A stretch of DNA of 64,000 nucleotides from Mycetohabitans endofungorum (GTDB lineage: Bacteria > Pseudomonadota > Gammaproteobacteria > Burkholderiales > Burkholderiaceae), in NCBI RefSeq assembly GCF_037477895.1, contig NZ_CP132744.1, positions 1,488,001 to 1,552,000 of the forward strand, given 5' to 3'. The notes beneath the pieces are model-generated. The model worked only from the letters and a program-made list of their open reading frames with translations. It did no database searches and was not told where the DNA came from. Both the position numbers and the translations under genes were made by a program. Positions within the stretch are counted from its first letter, which is position 1; each line of letters begins with the position of its first letter. This document shows, piece by piece, positions 45,585 to 53,942 of this stretch.

Positions 45585-46494
45585 CGGCGCGGGCTCGATG
45601 CGATGACCGGGTAACCGGTACGCAATCGAAGCCAGCCACCACACGATCGCTCATGGCGGAACCATCGTGTGCTGATTTGAACGCCTCCAGGCCTTTATGG
45701 TGACCCTGACCCATCGTCGCATGCGCAGCCGTGAACCGCTTGATCATCGCGCGCATCGCCATCCGGCAAAGTACGCAACGACGCCGCACATTGCTCGGCG
45801 ACGACATGTCCCGCTGCTTCAAACACGCACTAGTGCCGGCCCAATGCCTAAAGAGTCTTGCTGCACTGCAACGCATCCTTTTATTTCGGCACCTGGACCT
45901 TTATATAAAACAAGTGTTCGACACCTCTCGCTCGTTGAGCACATCGCGCTCCAACACCGTGTCATATGCATGGATCGACTGGTTCAACGAGCCGATCCAT
46001 GCACGGCGCTGCTGAACATCAACAGTAGAAACGTGGCGGCCAAGGGCAATTTCAATGCTAGCTTCGTCATGCTCACTGCTCCAAATTAATGGTAACGCCT
46101 ACGGATTTGATCGCATTGCTCGTACAAATCGACCCATCGGATCTATCTTCGAAATGCCGACGTTACCGTCCTTTGACGGCGTGGTCCCGGATGACTTTAG
46201 TGTCAGGCCACAAAGTGTTTGCCAAACCGCAATCTTTTCCTAATAGCTGTACACTGTCCGCCAGATTCCGCTTTGTACAAGCCATCCACGCGAAACACCG
46301 TACTTTTTGCCACTTACCATTAAGGTTGCCCGGTCCGTCGAATGACCGGACATAGAGTAGCGTGCAGCCCTGCCGGGTGATCGGGTCCGGAACAGGCTGC
46401 CGCCGAGCTTGCGTTTTGACGGCTTTGATCCGTCCAAACCGAACCGCCACACACAGCGCGCCACCAGCGTCAGCTGCACAGGAAAGGAGAACCA
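45585..46494. other. 910-base region between cls and the porin gene
   Basis: Several short open frames exist on both strands, but none shows a recognisable family, a ribosome binding site and family-like composition together. It is less GC-rich toward 45880-46340. It may be a decayed gene; a short minus-strand frame (46240-46479, about 80 codons) is the best candidate and is not recognised. The end near the porin should hold its promoter. Confidence 0.4.
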
Positions 46495-47706
46495 ATGAAA
46501 AAGCGAGCGATGACCATTGTGGCCTTTAGTGGCCTTGCCGCGAATGCCGCTTGGGCACAGAGCAACGTCACGTTATATGGGGCCGTGGACAACGGAATTG
46601 GCTATCAAACTAGCCAGACAGCGCCGGGCTCTGTCAATGGCGGACGGTCGGCCATCAAAATGGCCCACGGCGTCTGGTTAGGCAACCGCATTGGCTTTAA
46701 GGGCGACGAAGATCTTGGCGGCGGGCTGAAGGCCTTATTCACGCTGGAAGCCGGTTTCAACGGCGCAAACGGTGACGCCCTATTCGAAAAAAACGCTCAG
46801 TTCGGTCGGCAAGCATTCGTGGGTATGGCACATCCTGAGTTCGGGACCGTGACAGCGGGCCGCCAGTACACGGCCTATTACACCTTGCTCGCGCCATATA
46901 GCCCAACGACGTGGCTCACAGCGTACGGCTCGCACCCGGGTGACATCAGCTCCCTTAATCTAGCGTACCGCACGAACAGTTCGATTGTCTATATGTCCCC
47001 CAACCTCAATGGACTGAAGTTCGGAGGATCGTATGCATTCGCGGGCGTGCCCGGCAGTGCGTACCGTGGTTCGACGTGGAGTGCGGGCGTGCAATATATC
47101 AACGGACCGTTCGGTATCGCTGCGGGATTCCAACGCGTCAATAACGCCGCTGTCGGCGGCGGCGAGTGGGATGCGCAATCGGCAACCAACTCCAACGGCA
47201 AGCCCCCCGTGTCGGCGATCAACTATGGGTATCAAACCGCGCAGGCACAACAACGCGTCGGCGTGACAGGCGGGTGGAAATTTACGCCTGACTTTGATGT
47301 TTCGCTATCTTATGCGAACACACAGTACGTGCCCGGTATTCTGTCGCATTTCCGTAACCAGGCCACCTTCAATGCGGCGGGTGTAGTGCTGCACTGGAAG
47401 CCGAGCCCGGTGTGGGATCTCGCTGCCGGCTACAACCATGCGCGCGCAAGTAAGGCCAACGGAATCGAGCACGCAGCACGGTATAATCAGTTCAATTTGT
47501 CACAGTACTATAGCCTGTCAAAGCGTACCGGTATCTACATGGTGCAGGCTTACCAACGCGCAAGCGGCAATACGTTTAGCGTTGCACCGGACGGCACCAC
47601 GGGCGTAGTCAAGGCCACCGCGTCGATCGGCGATGCGATGAACGCTGCACCCTCGTCATCGCAGAGTCAGTTTGCCGCCGCCGCGGGGATCGTGCACCGG
47701 TTCTAA
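46495..47706 (+). CDS. Gram-negative general porin (Burkholderia OmpC-like)
   Basis: Trimeric outer-membrane diffusion channel. It has 403 residues, preceded by a strong GGAAAGGAGAA ribosome binding site. A signal peptide (KKRAMTIVAFSGLAANAAWA, cleavage after AWA) is followed by the typical start QSNVTLYGAVDNGIGY. Barrel features include IGFKGDEDLGGGLKALFTLE, RQAFVGMAHPEFGTVTAGRQ and GIVHRF ending in Phe. Several porin paralogues are normal in this family, so no symbol is given. Confidence 0.95.
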   Translation: MKKRAMTIVAFSGLAANAAWAQSNVTLYGAVDNGIGYQTSQTAPGSVNGGRSAIKMAHGVWLGNRIGFKGDEDLGGGLKALFTLEAGFNGANGDALFEKNAQFGRQAFVGMAHPEFGTVTAGRQYTAYYTLLAPYSPTTWLTAYGSHPGDISSLNLAYRTNSSIVYMSPNLNGLKFGGSYAFAGVPGSAYRGSTWSAGVQYINGPFGIAAGFQRVNNAAVGGGEWDAQSATNSNGKPPVSAINYGYQTAQAQQRVGVTGGWKFTPDFDVSLSYANTQYVPGILSHFRNQATFNAAGVVLHWKPSPVWDLAAGYNHARASKANGIEHAARYNQFNLSQYYSLSKRTGIYMVQAYQRASGNTFSVAPDGTTGVVKATASIGDAMNAAPSSSQSQFAAAAGIVHRF

Positions 47707-47725
47707 GTTGTCACGGTCTTCATCA

Positions 47726-47764
47726 AAGCGCTGACAGCTTTTTCGAAGCGCTGATAGCTGTTCG
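47726..47764. repeat. Adjacent direct repeat (20/19 bp) after the porin gene
   Basis: AAGCGCTGACAGCTTTTTCG (47726-47745) is followed at once by AAGCGCTGATAGCTGTTCG (47746-47764), one substitution and one missing base apart plus a second mismatch. The first copy can form a weak AAAGC/GCTTT stem with a T run and might act as a poor terminator. Confidence 0.6.
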
Positions 47765-47789
47765 TTAATGGCAGCAGCGGCGCCCACAT

Positions 47790-47817
47790 GGCTGCGTGTC
47801 CGCACGGACACGCAGCC
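47790..47817. terminator. Strong 12-bp hairpin downstream of the porin gene
   Basis: GGCTGCGTGTCC-GCAC-GGACACGCAGCC is a perfect 12-base stem with a four-base loop, 84 bases past the porin stop and in the convergent gap before the glutathione peroxidase stop. There is no T run on either side, so it may protect 3' ends of both transcripts or be a non-canonical terminator. Confidence 0.55.
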
Positions 47818-47965
47818 GCGCAGAAAGCTGCGTTACGCGGTCAACCGATGGTCTCGCCATCCGCTAGTCAGTGGGCAGAAGCCTTCGGTCGTCGTCACCA
47901 TCACGTGCGTCGGCCGACAAATGCAAGAAGGCGCACCAACACGTAGGCTGACAAGTTCAGCCGCG

Positions 47966-48445
47966 TCAAAGCAACTTCTCGATATCCGGCTCGATCGCGT
48001 CAGGTTTAGTGACAGGCGCATAGCGCTTGATTGGCCTGCCTTCGCGATCGATTAAGAACTTGGTGAAGTTCCACTTGATCGCCTCGGTCCCGAGCACGCC
48101 GGGCGCTTCCTCGGTCAGATAGCGATACAGCGGATGCGCATGGGCGCCGTTCACATCGATCTTGTCAAACATCGGGAACTTGACCTGGTAGTTTTTCTCG
48201 CAAAATGCGCCGATCTGCTGCGCGTCGCCCGGCTCCTGCTTGCCAAACTGGTTGCACGGAAAGCCCAGTATCTCCAGGCCGCGCGCCGCATATCGCTCAT
48301 ATAAGGCCTGCAACCCTGCGTATTGGGGCGTGAACCCGCATTCGCTGGCGGTATTGACGATCAGCAGAACCTTGCCGCGGTAGCGCTCCAGGGAAATGTC
48401 GTCGCCCTGCAGCGAGCGCGCGGAAAATGAATAGAGCTGGCTCAT
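47966..48445 (-). CDS. Glutathione peroxidase (thioredoxin-dependent type possible)
   Basis: Reduces hydroperoxides. It has 159 residues from ATG 48443-48445 (MSQLYSFSARSLQGDDISLE). The peroxidatic residue is a plain cysteine, Cys36 in NTASECGF, not selenocysteine; other signatures are GFPCNQFGKQEPG and IKWNFTKFLIDREG. Bacterial Cys-type members often use thioredoxin rather than glutathione, so the donor is uncertain. Divergent from the ABC-F gene. Confidence 0.95.
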   Translation of the reverse strand: MSQLYSFSARSLQGDDISLERYRGKVLLIVNTASECGFTPQYAGLQALYERYAARGLEILGFPCNQFGKQEPGDAQQIGAFCEKNYQVKFPMFDKIDVNGAHAHPLYRYLTEEAPGVLGTEAIKWNFTKFLIDREGRPIKRYAPVTKPDAIEPDIEKLL

Positions 48446-48587
48446 CTGGATTCCTTGTACGAACACGAGATAACACTCGCAGTGTAGAGCAACTTCGGAC
48501 TGCCCGGCATCGGCCGGATGCACGACTGTCCGATGCCGGGCCGATCTACAATAATGACTTTCCACGCATCCCCATAATAGTCCTGCC

Positions 48588-50576
48588 GTGATCCGCTTCA
48601 ACCAACTCAGTCTGTCGCGCGGCACGAAGTCGCTTTTCGAAGGAGCAACCTTCACGCTGAATCCGGGCGAAAAAGCCGGCCTGATCGGCGCAAATGGCGC
48701 GGGCAAGTCAACGCTGTTCGCCCTTTTACGCGGTCAACTGCAGCCGGATGCCGGCGAACTCGCGCTACCGCCTTCATGGCGCATCGCGCATGTGGCACAG
48801 GAAACGCCCGCGGTCGAGCGCAGCGCGCTCGACTACACGTTGGACGGTGACACGCAATTGCGCGACATCGAGGCACGTATCGCCGCGGCGTGCGCCGACG
48901 ACAATGGCGCCGAGCAAGCGCTCGCGCATGCGGCACTGGCGGATGTCGACGGCTATTCGGCCCCAGCGCGCGCGCAAGCGCTATTGCTCGGCCTGGGCTT
49001 CACGCTCGAACAGACGCTGGCGTCGGTCGCCAGTTTCTCCGGCGGCTGGCGCATGCGGCTGAACCTCGCGCAGGCGCTGATGTCGCGCTCCGACCTGCTG
49101 CTGCTGGACGAGCCCACGAACCACCTGGACCTGGACGCCATCGTATGGCTTGAAGACTGGCTACATCGCTATGCGGGCACGCTGATCGTCATTTCGCACG
49201 ACCGGGAATTTCTCGACTCGGTATGCAATGTCACGCTGCACCTGGAACAACGCCAGATCAAGCGTTACGGGGGGAACTATAGTCAATTCGAAGTCCAGCG
49301 GGCACAACAGCTCGCGTTACAACAAAGCGCATACGAAAAGCAGCAGCGCACGATCACGCATCTGCATAGCTTCATCGACCGATTCAAAGCCAAGGCCACG
49401 AAAGCTCGGCAAGCACAAAGCCGGATGAAGGCACTCGAAAAAATGGAGCGCATCGCGCCGGCGCACGCGTCGTCACCGCTCACGTTCGAGTTTCGCGAGC
49501 CCGCATCCGCACCGAACCCGATGCTCGTGATGGAGCAGGTTCGCTGCGGTTATCCGTCGGACAGCGGCGGCACGCCGGCTGTGATCGTCGACGACGTCAA
49601 CATATCGATTCAGAGTGGCCAGCGCATTGGTTTGCTCGGTGCAAACGGCCAAGGCAAGTCGACATTGATCAAAACGCTGGCTGGCACCCTAGCGCCGATC
49701 GGGGGTGTCGTACGCAACGCAAAAGGATTGACGATCGGGTACTTCGCACAGCACCAGCTCGAGACGTTGCGAGAGGACGACACCCCCCTGCAGCATCTGG
49801 CACGGCTTGCCCCGGACACGCGCGAGCAGGAGTTGCGCGACTTTTTGGGCAGCTTCAACTTCGGCGGTGAAATGGCCACCACGTCGATCCGCCCGTTCTC
49901 GGGCGGCGAAAAAGCCCGTCTTGCCCTTGCGTTGATTGTCTGGCAGCGCCCGAATCTGCTGTTGCTGGACGAGCCCACCAACCATCTGGACCTTGAGACA
50001 CGCCATGCGTTGACGATGGCGCTGGCCCAATTCGAAGGTACGCTGATCCTAGTATCACACGACCGGCACCTGCTGCGAGCAACCACCGACCAGTTCATGC
50101 TGGTCGCCCAGCATCGAATCCAATCCTTCGACGGCGACCTGGACGATTATCGTGACTGGCTGCTGCAGCACGCGGCCGAGCAGCGCGAAGCGGTCAAGCG
50201 GGCCAGCTCGCAGGCCAATGCGCGAACCGCCGACCCCAGCACGGCGCGGCGCGACGACACGGCCGGCCTTGCCGGTGCCGACACGTTGATCAATCGCAAG
50301 GAGCAACGCCGAGCGGATGCCCAAGCCCGCCAAAAGAGCGCACAGCTACGCAAACCGCTGCAGAACCAGATCGGCAAGATCGAGCACCGGATGGACGCGT
50401 TAAACGCCGAGAAGGCGTCGCTCGACGCGCTCATCGCGGCGCCGACCAGCTACGAGCCGTCGCAAAAGGCGAAGCTGACCGACGCATTGAAACGCCAGGC
50501 CGAAGTCGCGGACCAGATTGCCACGCTCGAGGCCGAATGGCTTGAACTGAACGAGGCGCTGGAGCAAATCGGCTGA
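48588..50576 (+). CDS. ABC-F family ATPase (YheS/Uup type)
   Basis: Cytosolic, ribosome-associated twin ATPase. It has 662 residues from GTG 48588 (IRFNQLSLSRGTKSLFEGAT). First cassette: GANGAGKST, FSGGWRMRLNLAQALM, LLLDEPTNHLDLD. Linker (about 225-300) is the charged helical P-site-tRNA-interaction region. Second cassette: GANGQGKSTLIK, FSGGEKARLALALI, LLLDEPTNHLDLE. The C-terminal about 100 residues form a coiled coil, as in Uup/YheS. No membrane domain. Role in translation rescue is by family. Confidence 0.93.
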   Translation: MIRFNQLSLSRGTKSLFEGATFTLNPGEKAGLIGANGAGKSTLFALLRGQLQPDAGELALPPSWRIAHVAQETPAVERSALDYTLDGDTQLRDIEARIAAACADDNGAEQALAHAALADVDGYSAPARAQALLLGLGFTLEQTLASVASFSGGWRMRLNLAQALMSRSDLLLLDEPTNHLDLDAIVWLEDWLHRYAGTLIVISHDREFLDSVCNVTLHLEQRQIKRYGGNYSQFEVQRAQQLALQQSAYEKQQRTITHLHSFIDRFKAKATKARQAQSRMKALEKMERIAPAHASSPLTFEFREPASAPNPMLVMEQVRCGYPSDSGGTPAVIVDDVNISIQSGQRIGLLGANGQGKSTLIKTLAGTLAPIGGVVRNAKGLTIGYFAQHQLETLREDDTPLQHLARLAPDTREQELRDFLGSFNFGGEMATTSIRPFSGGEKARLALALIVWQRPNLLLLDEPTNHLDLETRHALTMALAQFEGTLILVSHDRHLLRATTDQFMLVAQHRIQSFDGDLDDYRDWLLQHAAEQREAVKRASSQANARTADPSTARRDDTAGLAGADTLINRKEQRRADAQARQKSAQLRKPLQNQIGKIEHRMDALNAEKASLDALIAAPTSYEPSQKAKLTDALKRQAEVADQIATLEAEWLELNEALEQIG

Positions 50577-50686
50577 ACGCGACATTGCGCAATCGGCGCG
50601 TTGTCGCCTGTCGTGCGCCGCGTGCCCGCTCTCGCATCGCGCTACCGCCCCGCATGGCGCACCGCGTCACCGGTGCGCAACCCAGT

Positions 50687-51385
50687 TCAACGCCGCGCGT
50701 AGTCGATGCGCTGCACCCCCCGCTCGGTGCCAATCAAACACAGGTCGGCGCCGCGCGCGGCAAACAGCCCAACGGTCACGACGCCGGGCCATTGGTTCAC
50801 GTCGCGCTCGAGCGCCACCGGGCCGTCGATGGCGAGCCCCTTGACGTCAATGATCTCATTGCCATTGTCGGTGATATACGGCGTGCCATCCTGTTTCACC
50901 CGCAACACCGGCATGCCGCCGGTCGCCTGCGCGATCCGGCGGCCGATCGCCACACGCGCCATCGGCACCACTTCGATCGGCAGCGGGAACGTCCCGAGCG
51001 TGGGCACCAGCTTGCTGCCGTCCGCGATGCAAACGAATACGTCGGCGACCGACGCGACGATCTTTTCGCGTGTCAACGCACCGCCGCCGCCCTTGATCAT
51101 CGCGCCATGCGGGTCGATTTCGTCTGCACCGTCGACGTACACCGGCAGCGATTCGACCTCGCCCAACTCGAATACACGAAACCCGTGCGATAGCAGCCGG
51201 TTCGTCGTGGCAACGGAACTCGATACTGCGCCGCGATACCGTTCGCGACTGCCGGCCAATGCATCGATGAAGCAATTCGCGGTCGAGCCGGTCCCGACGC
51301 CGATCACCGCGCCCTCGGGCACTTGCTCGTTCACATAGTCAGCGGCCGCCTGGCCGACGAGCCGTTTGAGTTCGTCTTGAGTCAT
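50687..51385 (-). CDS. rpiA: Ribose-5-phosphate isomerase A
   Basis: Interconverts ribose-5-phosphate and ribulose-5-phosphate. It has 232 residues. Signatures are [36 protein letters not shown] (catalytic Asp) and [13 protein letters not shown]. Convergent with the ABC-F gene, with 110 bases between stops. Confidence 0.97.
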   Translation of the reverse strand: MTQDELKRLVGQAAADYVNEQVPEGAVIGVGTGSTANCFIDALAGSRERYRGAVSSSVATTNRLLSHGFRVFELGEVESLPVYVDGADEIDPHGAMIKGGGGALTREKIVASVADVFVCIADGSKLVPTLGTFPLPIEVVPMARVAIGRRIAQATGGMPVLRVKQDGTPYITDNGNEIIDVKGLAIDGPVALERDVNQWPGVVTVGLFAARGADLCLIGTERGVQRIDYARR

Positions 51386-51449
51386 CTAGAAAATACGGCA
51401 GAAAAAATACAAGGAACGCAACAGTGTAACCGAGCGGCCGCGGCGCGAT

Positions 51450-51725
51450 TCAATGCATATCGTCGCCGGCCGCCGGCAGCGTCATGGCCGGGATCATCAC
51501 GCGATAGTTATCGAGCGGCGCGCACACAGTCGCCTCGCTTTGCGCATCGGCATCACCGCAGCATAGTTCGATGGCCCGAAGCGCGTTTAGCACCCGCACA
51601 GCACACGGTGCGTCGGCAGCACCGAACTGGCCGCTGGGTCGTTTCCACGAACGTGAACTATCCGCGTTATGCAGCGCCAATGGAAGACGCGCCCAATCAG
51701 CGGGATCCGCTGTCATCGGCCGCAT
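51450..51725 (-). CDS. Small hypothetical protein
   Basis: A possible 91-residue protein from ATG 51723-51725 (or 88 residues from ATG 51714-51716). No domain, signal peptide or membrane segment is seen; it starts RPMTADPADWARLPLAL and ends AAGDDMH. No clear ribosome binding site. Composition is coding-like but it may be a chance frame. Confidence 0.35.
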   Translation of the reverse strand: MRPMTADPADWARLPLALHNADSSRSWKRPSGQFGAADAPCAVRVLNALRAIELCCGDADAQSEATVCAPLDNYRVMIPAMTLPAAGDDMH

Positions 51726-51781
51726 GATGTAGTCGGGCGGCAAGTGTGACGCCGCCCGTCGGTTAAGTCCGATTTCGAGTT

Positions 51782-52549
51782 TTAGCCTTGGGCGCTGCTA
51801 GGTGCTTTTCCCTCAAACAGCAGCGGATGTGACGTATCCGCTGCACGAGCGACTATGAGTATCCCCTCGTCACCCAGCGCCGTAGCAATACCTGTTAGCG
51901 TTTGGCTAGAGTATGAGCAAGACGGAGACTCGTCAAAATTCAATGTCAGAGAATACACGTCCCAAGAAGTACGAGGCGCGATCTTCCCTTTCGCCCTGCA
52001 CGCGCCGCTATTAAACGCTATAGAACCGTCAGTCTCAACGGAAACCTCAGTAGCACTACTCGCATGTAACCCTTGGGTCGTGCCTGTGTAAGCGCCTGCT
52101 ATCGTGGTAAGTGTGGGCGTCCGCTCATAGTCCGCATTATATCGGGTAGTAAAGGTAAAGCTTGCGTCGCCCGCATCCGGATAGACCGATGTACCATTCA
52201 ACCAATCCTTTGGCGCGTAGGTTGCAGAAATAGCAACTTTCTGTGTTTTTGAACGCGTCAGGTCATAGTCAATCACATCCGACGATGACAACGTGCCGCC
52301 CGAGGCTTTCACATTGCCCATGAGTAGCCCGCCGGGCTCCAAGCCGCCCTCGCTCCAGTAAAATGCAAAAAATGAACCATCATCAAGAATCAAAGCGGAT
52401 AGTTTCTGATCCTTGTCGGTTACACCCTCGTATAACCCCTGCACGTCCGTTACAGGACTGGATATTTTACCACTCCCCCTCCACAACCGTATTGCGTAAA
52501 AGCCACAGTTAAAGCAGCAATAGCAAGTGATTTATTGCACTTGGTTAAT
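51782..52549 (-). pseudogene. Broken lipoprotein gene (frameshift in a G run at the lipobox)
   Basis: The body (51782-52486) encodes about 230 residues of a secreted-looking protein (VTDVQGLYEGVTDKDQKLSA, TTIAGAYTGTTQGLHASS). No known family recognised; it resembles repeated beta-rich lipoprotein halves. Just upstream in another frame the minus strand reads KCNKSLAIAALTVAFTQYGC, a lipoprotein signal with lipobox-like QYGC, then GGG. Adding one G to the G5 tract (52475-52479) joins this to GKISSPVTDVQGL in frame. No start codon opens the signal frame: the best site has GGAG at 52556-52559, then ATT at 52547-52549, and one extra C before AAG. So at least two lesions exist. A pseudogene is most likely; a slippage-switched gene or sequencing error is possible. 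Visibly less GC-rich than the neighbours. Confidence 0.65.
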
Positions 52550-53051
52550 GATTATCTCCGTTGTCCATACTGCGTAAATCCCCTTTCATAGCACACTTCA
52601 TAGCCTGATTGAAAGGACAGGTACCGAGTTACATCCGGCCCTCAATAAGCTTAACATCGTTCGCAGTTTGCCCAAATGGCTACATCCGTCTTTACATTGT
52701 GGTAATCGGCAGAAGCAGTCTGATTGACGTAAAATAGGAGATCTTTAGAAAAAGAAGGATAGGGAACTCGGCATAAGCGACACAGCGCAGAAATACTTTG
52801 CCCTTCGCCCCCTAGTGTCCGCCGTTATGACTGGCCCCGTCTCTTTTGCTTCACTCGCGCCAGGCGTGCGGCACGCAGACGCGGCTTGCGACACTGTCAG
52901 CGAGTCTCCCAGAAGCGAGCGAAGGATGATGTTGTGTCAATTAGGAAATCGACATTACCCAATAGCGTACATAAGCGTAACACGGCAAACAGATAGTGCC
53001 CATGCGCACGCATTTGCAACCTCTAATCAAAGCCGCAATACACACTGCAAA
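52550..53051. other. Non-coding AT-richer region
   Basis: No convincing gene on either strand. A short plus-strand frame at 52815-53126 has no family resemblance and overlaps the end of rlmB. Base composition is lower in GC than the flanking genes, continuing the broken lipoprotein locus. Confidence 0.4.
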
Positions 53052-53801
53052 TCATCGATTTTTGATGGGATTACGCTGCCTGACCGCCTCGAACAAGCCA
53101 ATGCCGCTGGCAACCGATACATTTAGGCTGTCGACACTACCCATCATCGGGATGTACACCAAGTCGTCACACGTCTCGCGCGTTAACCTGCGCATGCCCT
53201 CCCCTTCGGCGCCCATGACCAGTGCGACTGGACCATCAAGCGCGGTCTCGTACAGGCTGCGCGGAGCGTCGCCAGCCGTGCCGATCACCCAGACGCCGGC
53301 GTCCTTCAACTCGCGCAGCGTACGGGCAAGGTTGGTTACCGTGATGTACGGCACGGTCTCGGCCGCGCCGCTGGCTACCTTCGCAGCGGTCGAATTCAGT
53401 CCAACCGCGCGATCTCGCGGCGCGATCACCGCATGCGCGCCGGCCGCATCGGCCACGCGCAGGCATGCGCCAAGATTATGCGGATCGGTGACTCCGTCGA
53501 GCACCAGCAACAGCGCGGGCCCGGGCAGCGCGTCGAGCAGCTCGGCCAAGTTTTGCGCAAGCGGTAGATCCGTCGCGCGCGCGACGACACCCTGGTGCCG
53601 ATGCGTACCGGCCAAGCCATGCAACCGTGCATCCTCGACGGCAATCAATCGAACCCCAGATGATTGCACCAGTTGCAGGAAATCCTGCATGCGGCGATCG
53701 CGCCGCGTCGAATCGTACAAGATCTCTTCGATACTGGACGAATCATGACGCAAGCGCGCCGTAACCGCATGGAATCCGTATAGAACCTTTAAACGTGCCA
53801 T
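53052..53801 (-). CDS. rlmB: 23S rRNA (guanosine-2'-O-)-methyltransferase RlmB
   Basis: Methylates the ribose of G2251 (E. coli numbering) in 23S rRNA. It has 249 residues from ATG 53799-53801 ([17 protein letters not shown]). N-terminal substrate-binding domain about 1-75; SPOUT motifs [33 protein letters not shown] and [20 protein letters not shown]. Downstream of rnr, the conserved rnr-rlmB pair. Confidence 0.96.
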   Translation of the reverse strand: MARLKVLYGFHAVTARLRHDSSSIEEILYDSTRRDRRMQDFLQLVQSSGVRLIAVEDARLHGLAGTHRHQGVVARATDLPLAQNLAELLDALPGPALLLVLDGVTDPHNLGACLRVADAAGAHAVIAPRDRAVGLNSTAAKVASGAAETVPYITVTNLARTLRELKDAGVWVIGTAGDAPRSLYETALDGPVALVMGAEGEGMRRLTRETCDDLVYIPMMGSVDSLNVSVASGIGLFEAVRQRNPIKNR

Positions 53802-53942
53802 AAACGCTGCTTTCAAAAAAAGTGCGGCGCACGCGATGCCAGTCCACAGCATCGCGCCTCGGAGCCGAGCGCGTGGCCAACGCGCCGACTACGGTGCCTT
53901 CATCGATTCGCCGTATTGTGACGGCCTTGCGTCCCGATCTAT

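Noticed and set aside
52815..53126. 103-codon plus-strand frame near rlmB
   Set aside because: No family resemblance, no ribosome binding site and overlaps the end of rlmB antisense.
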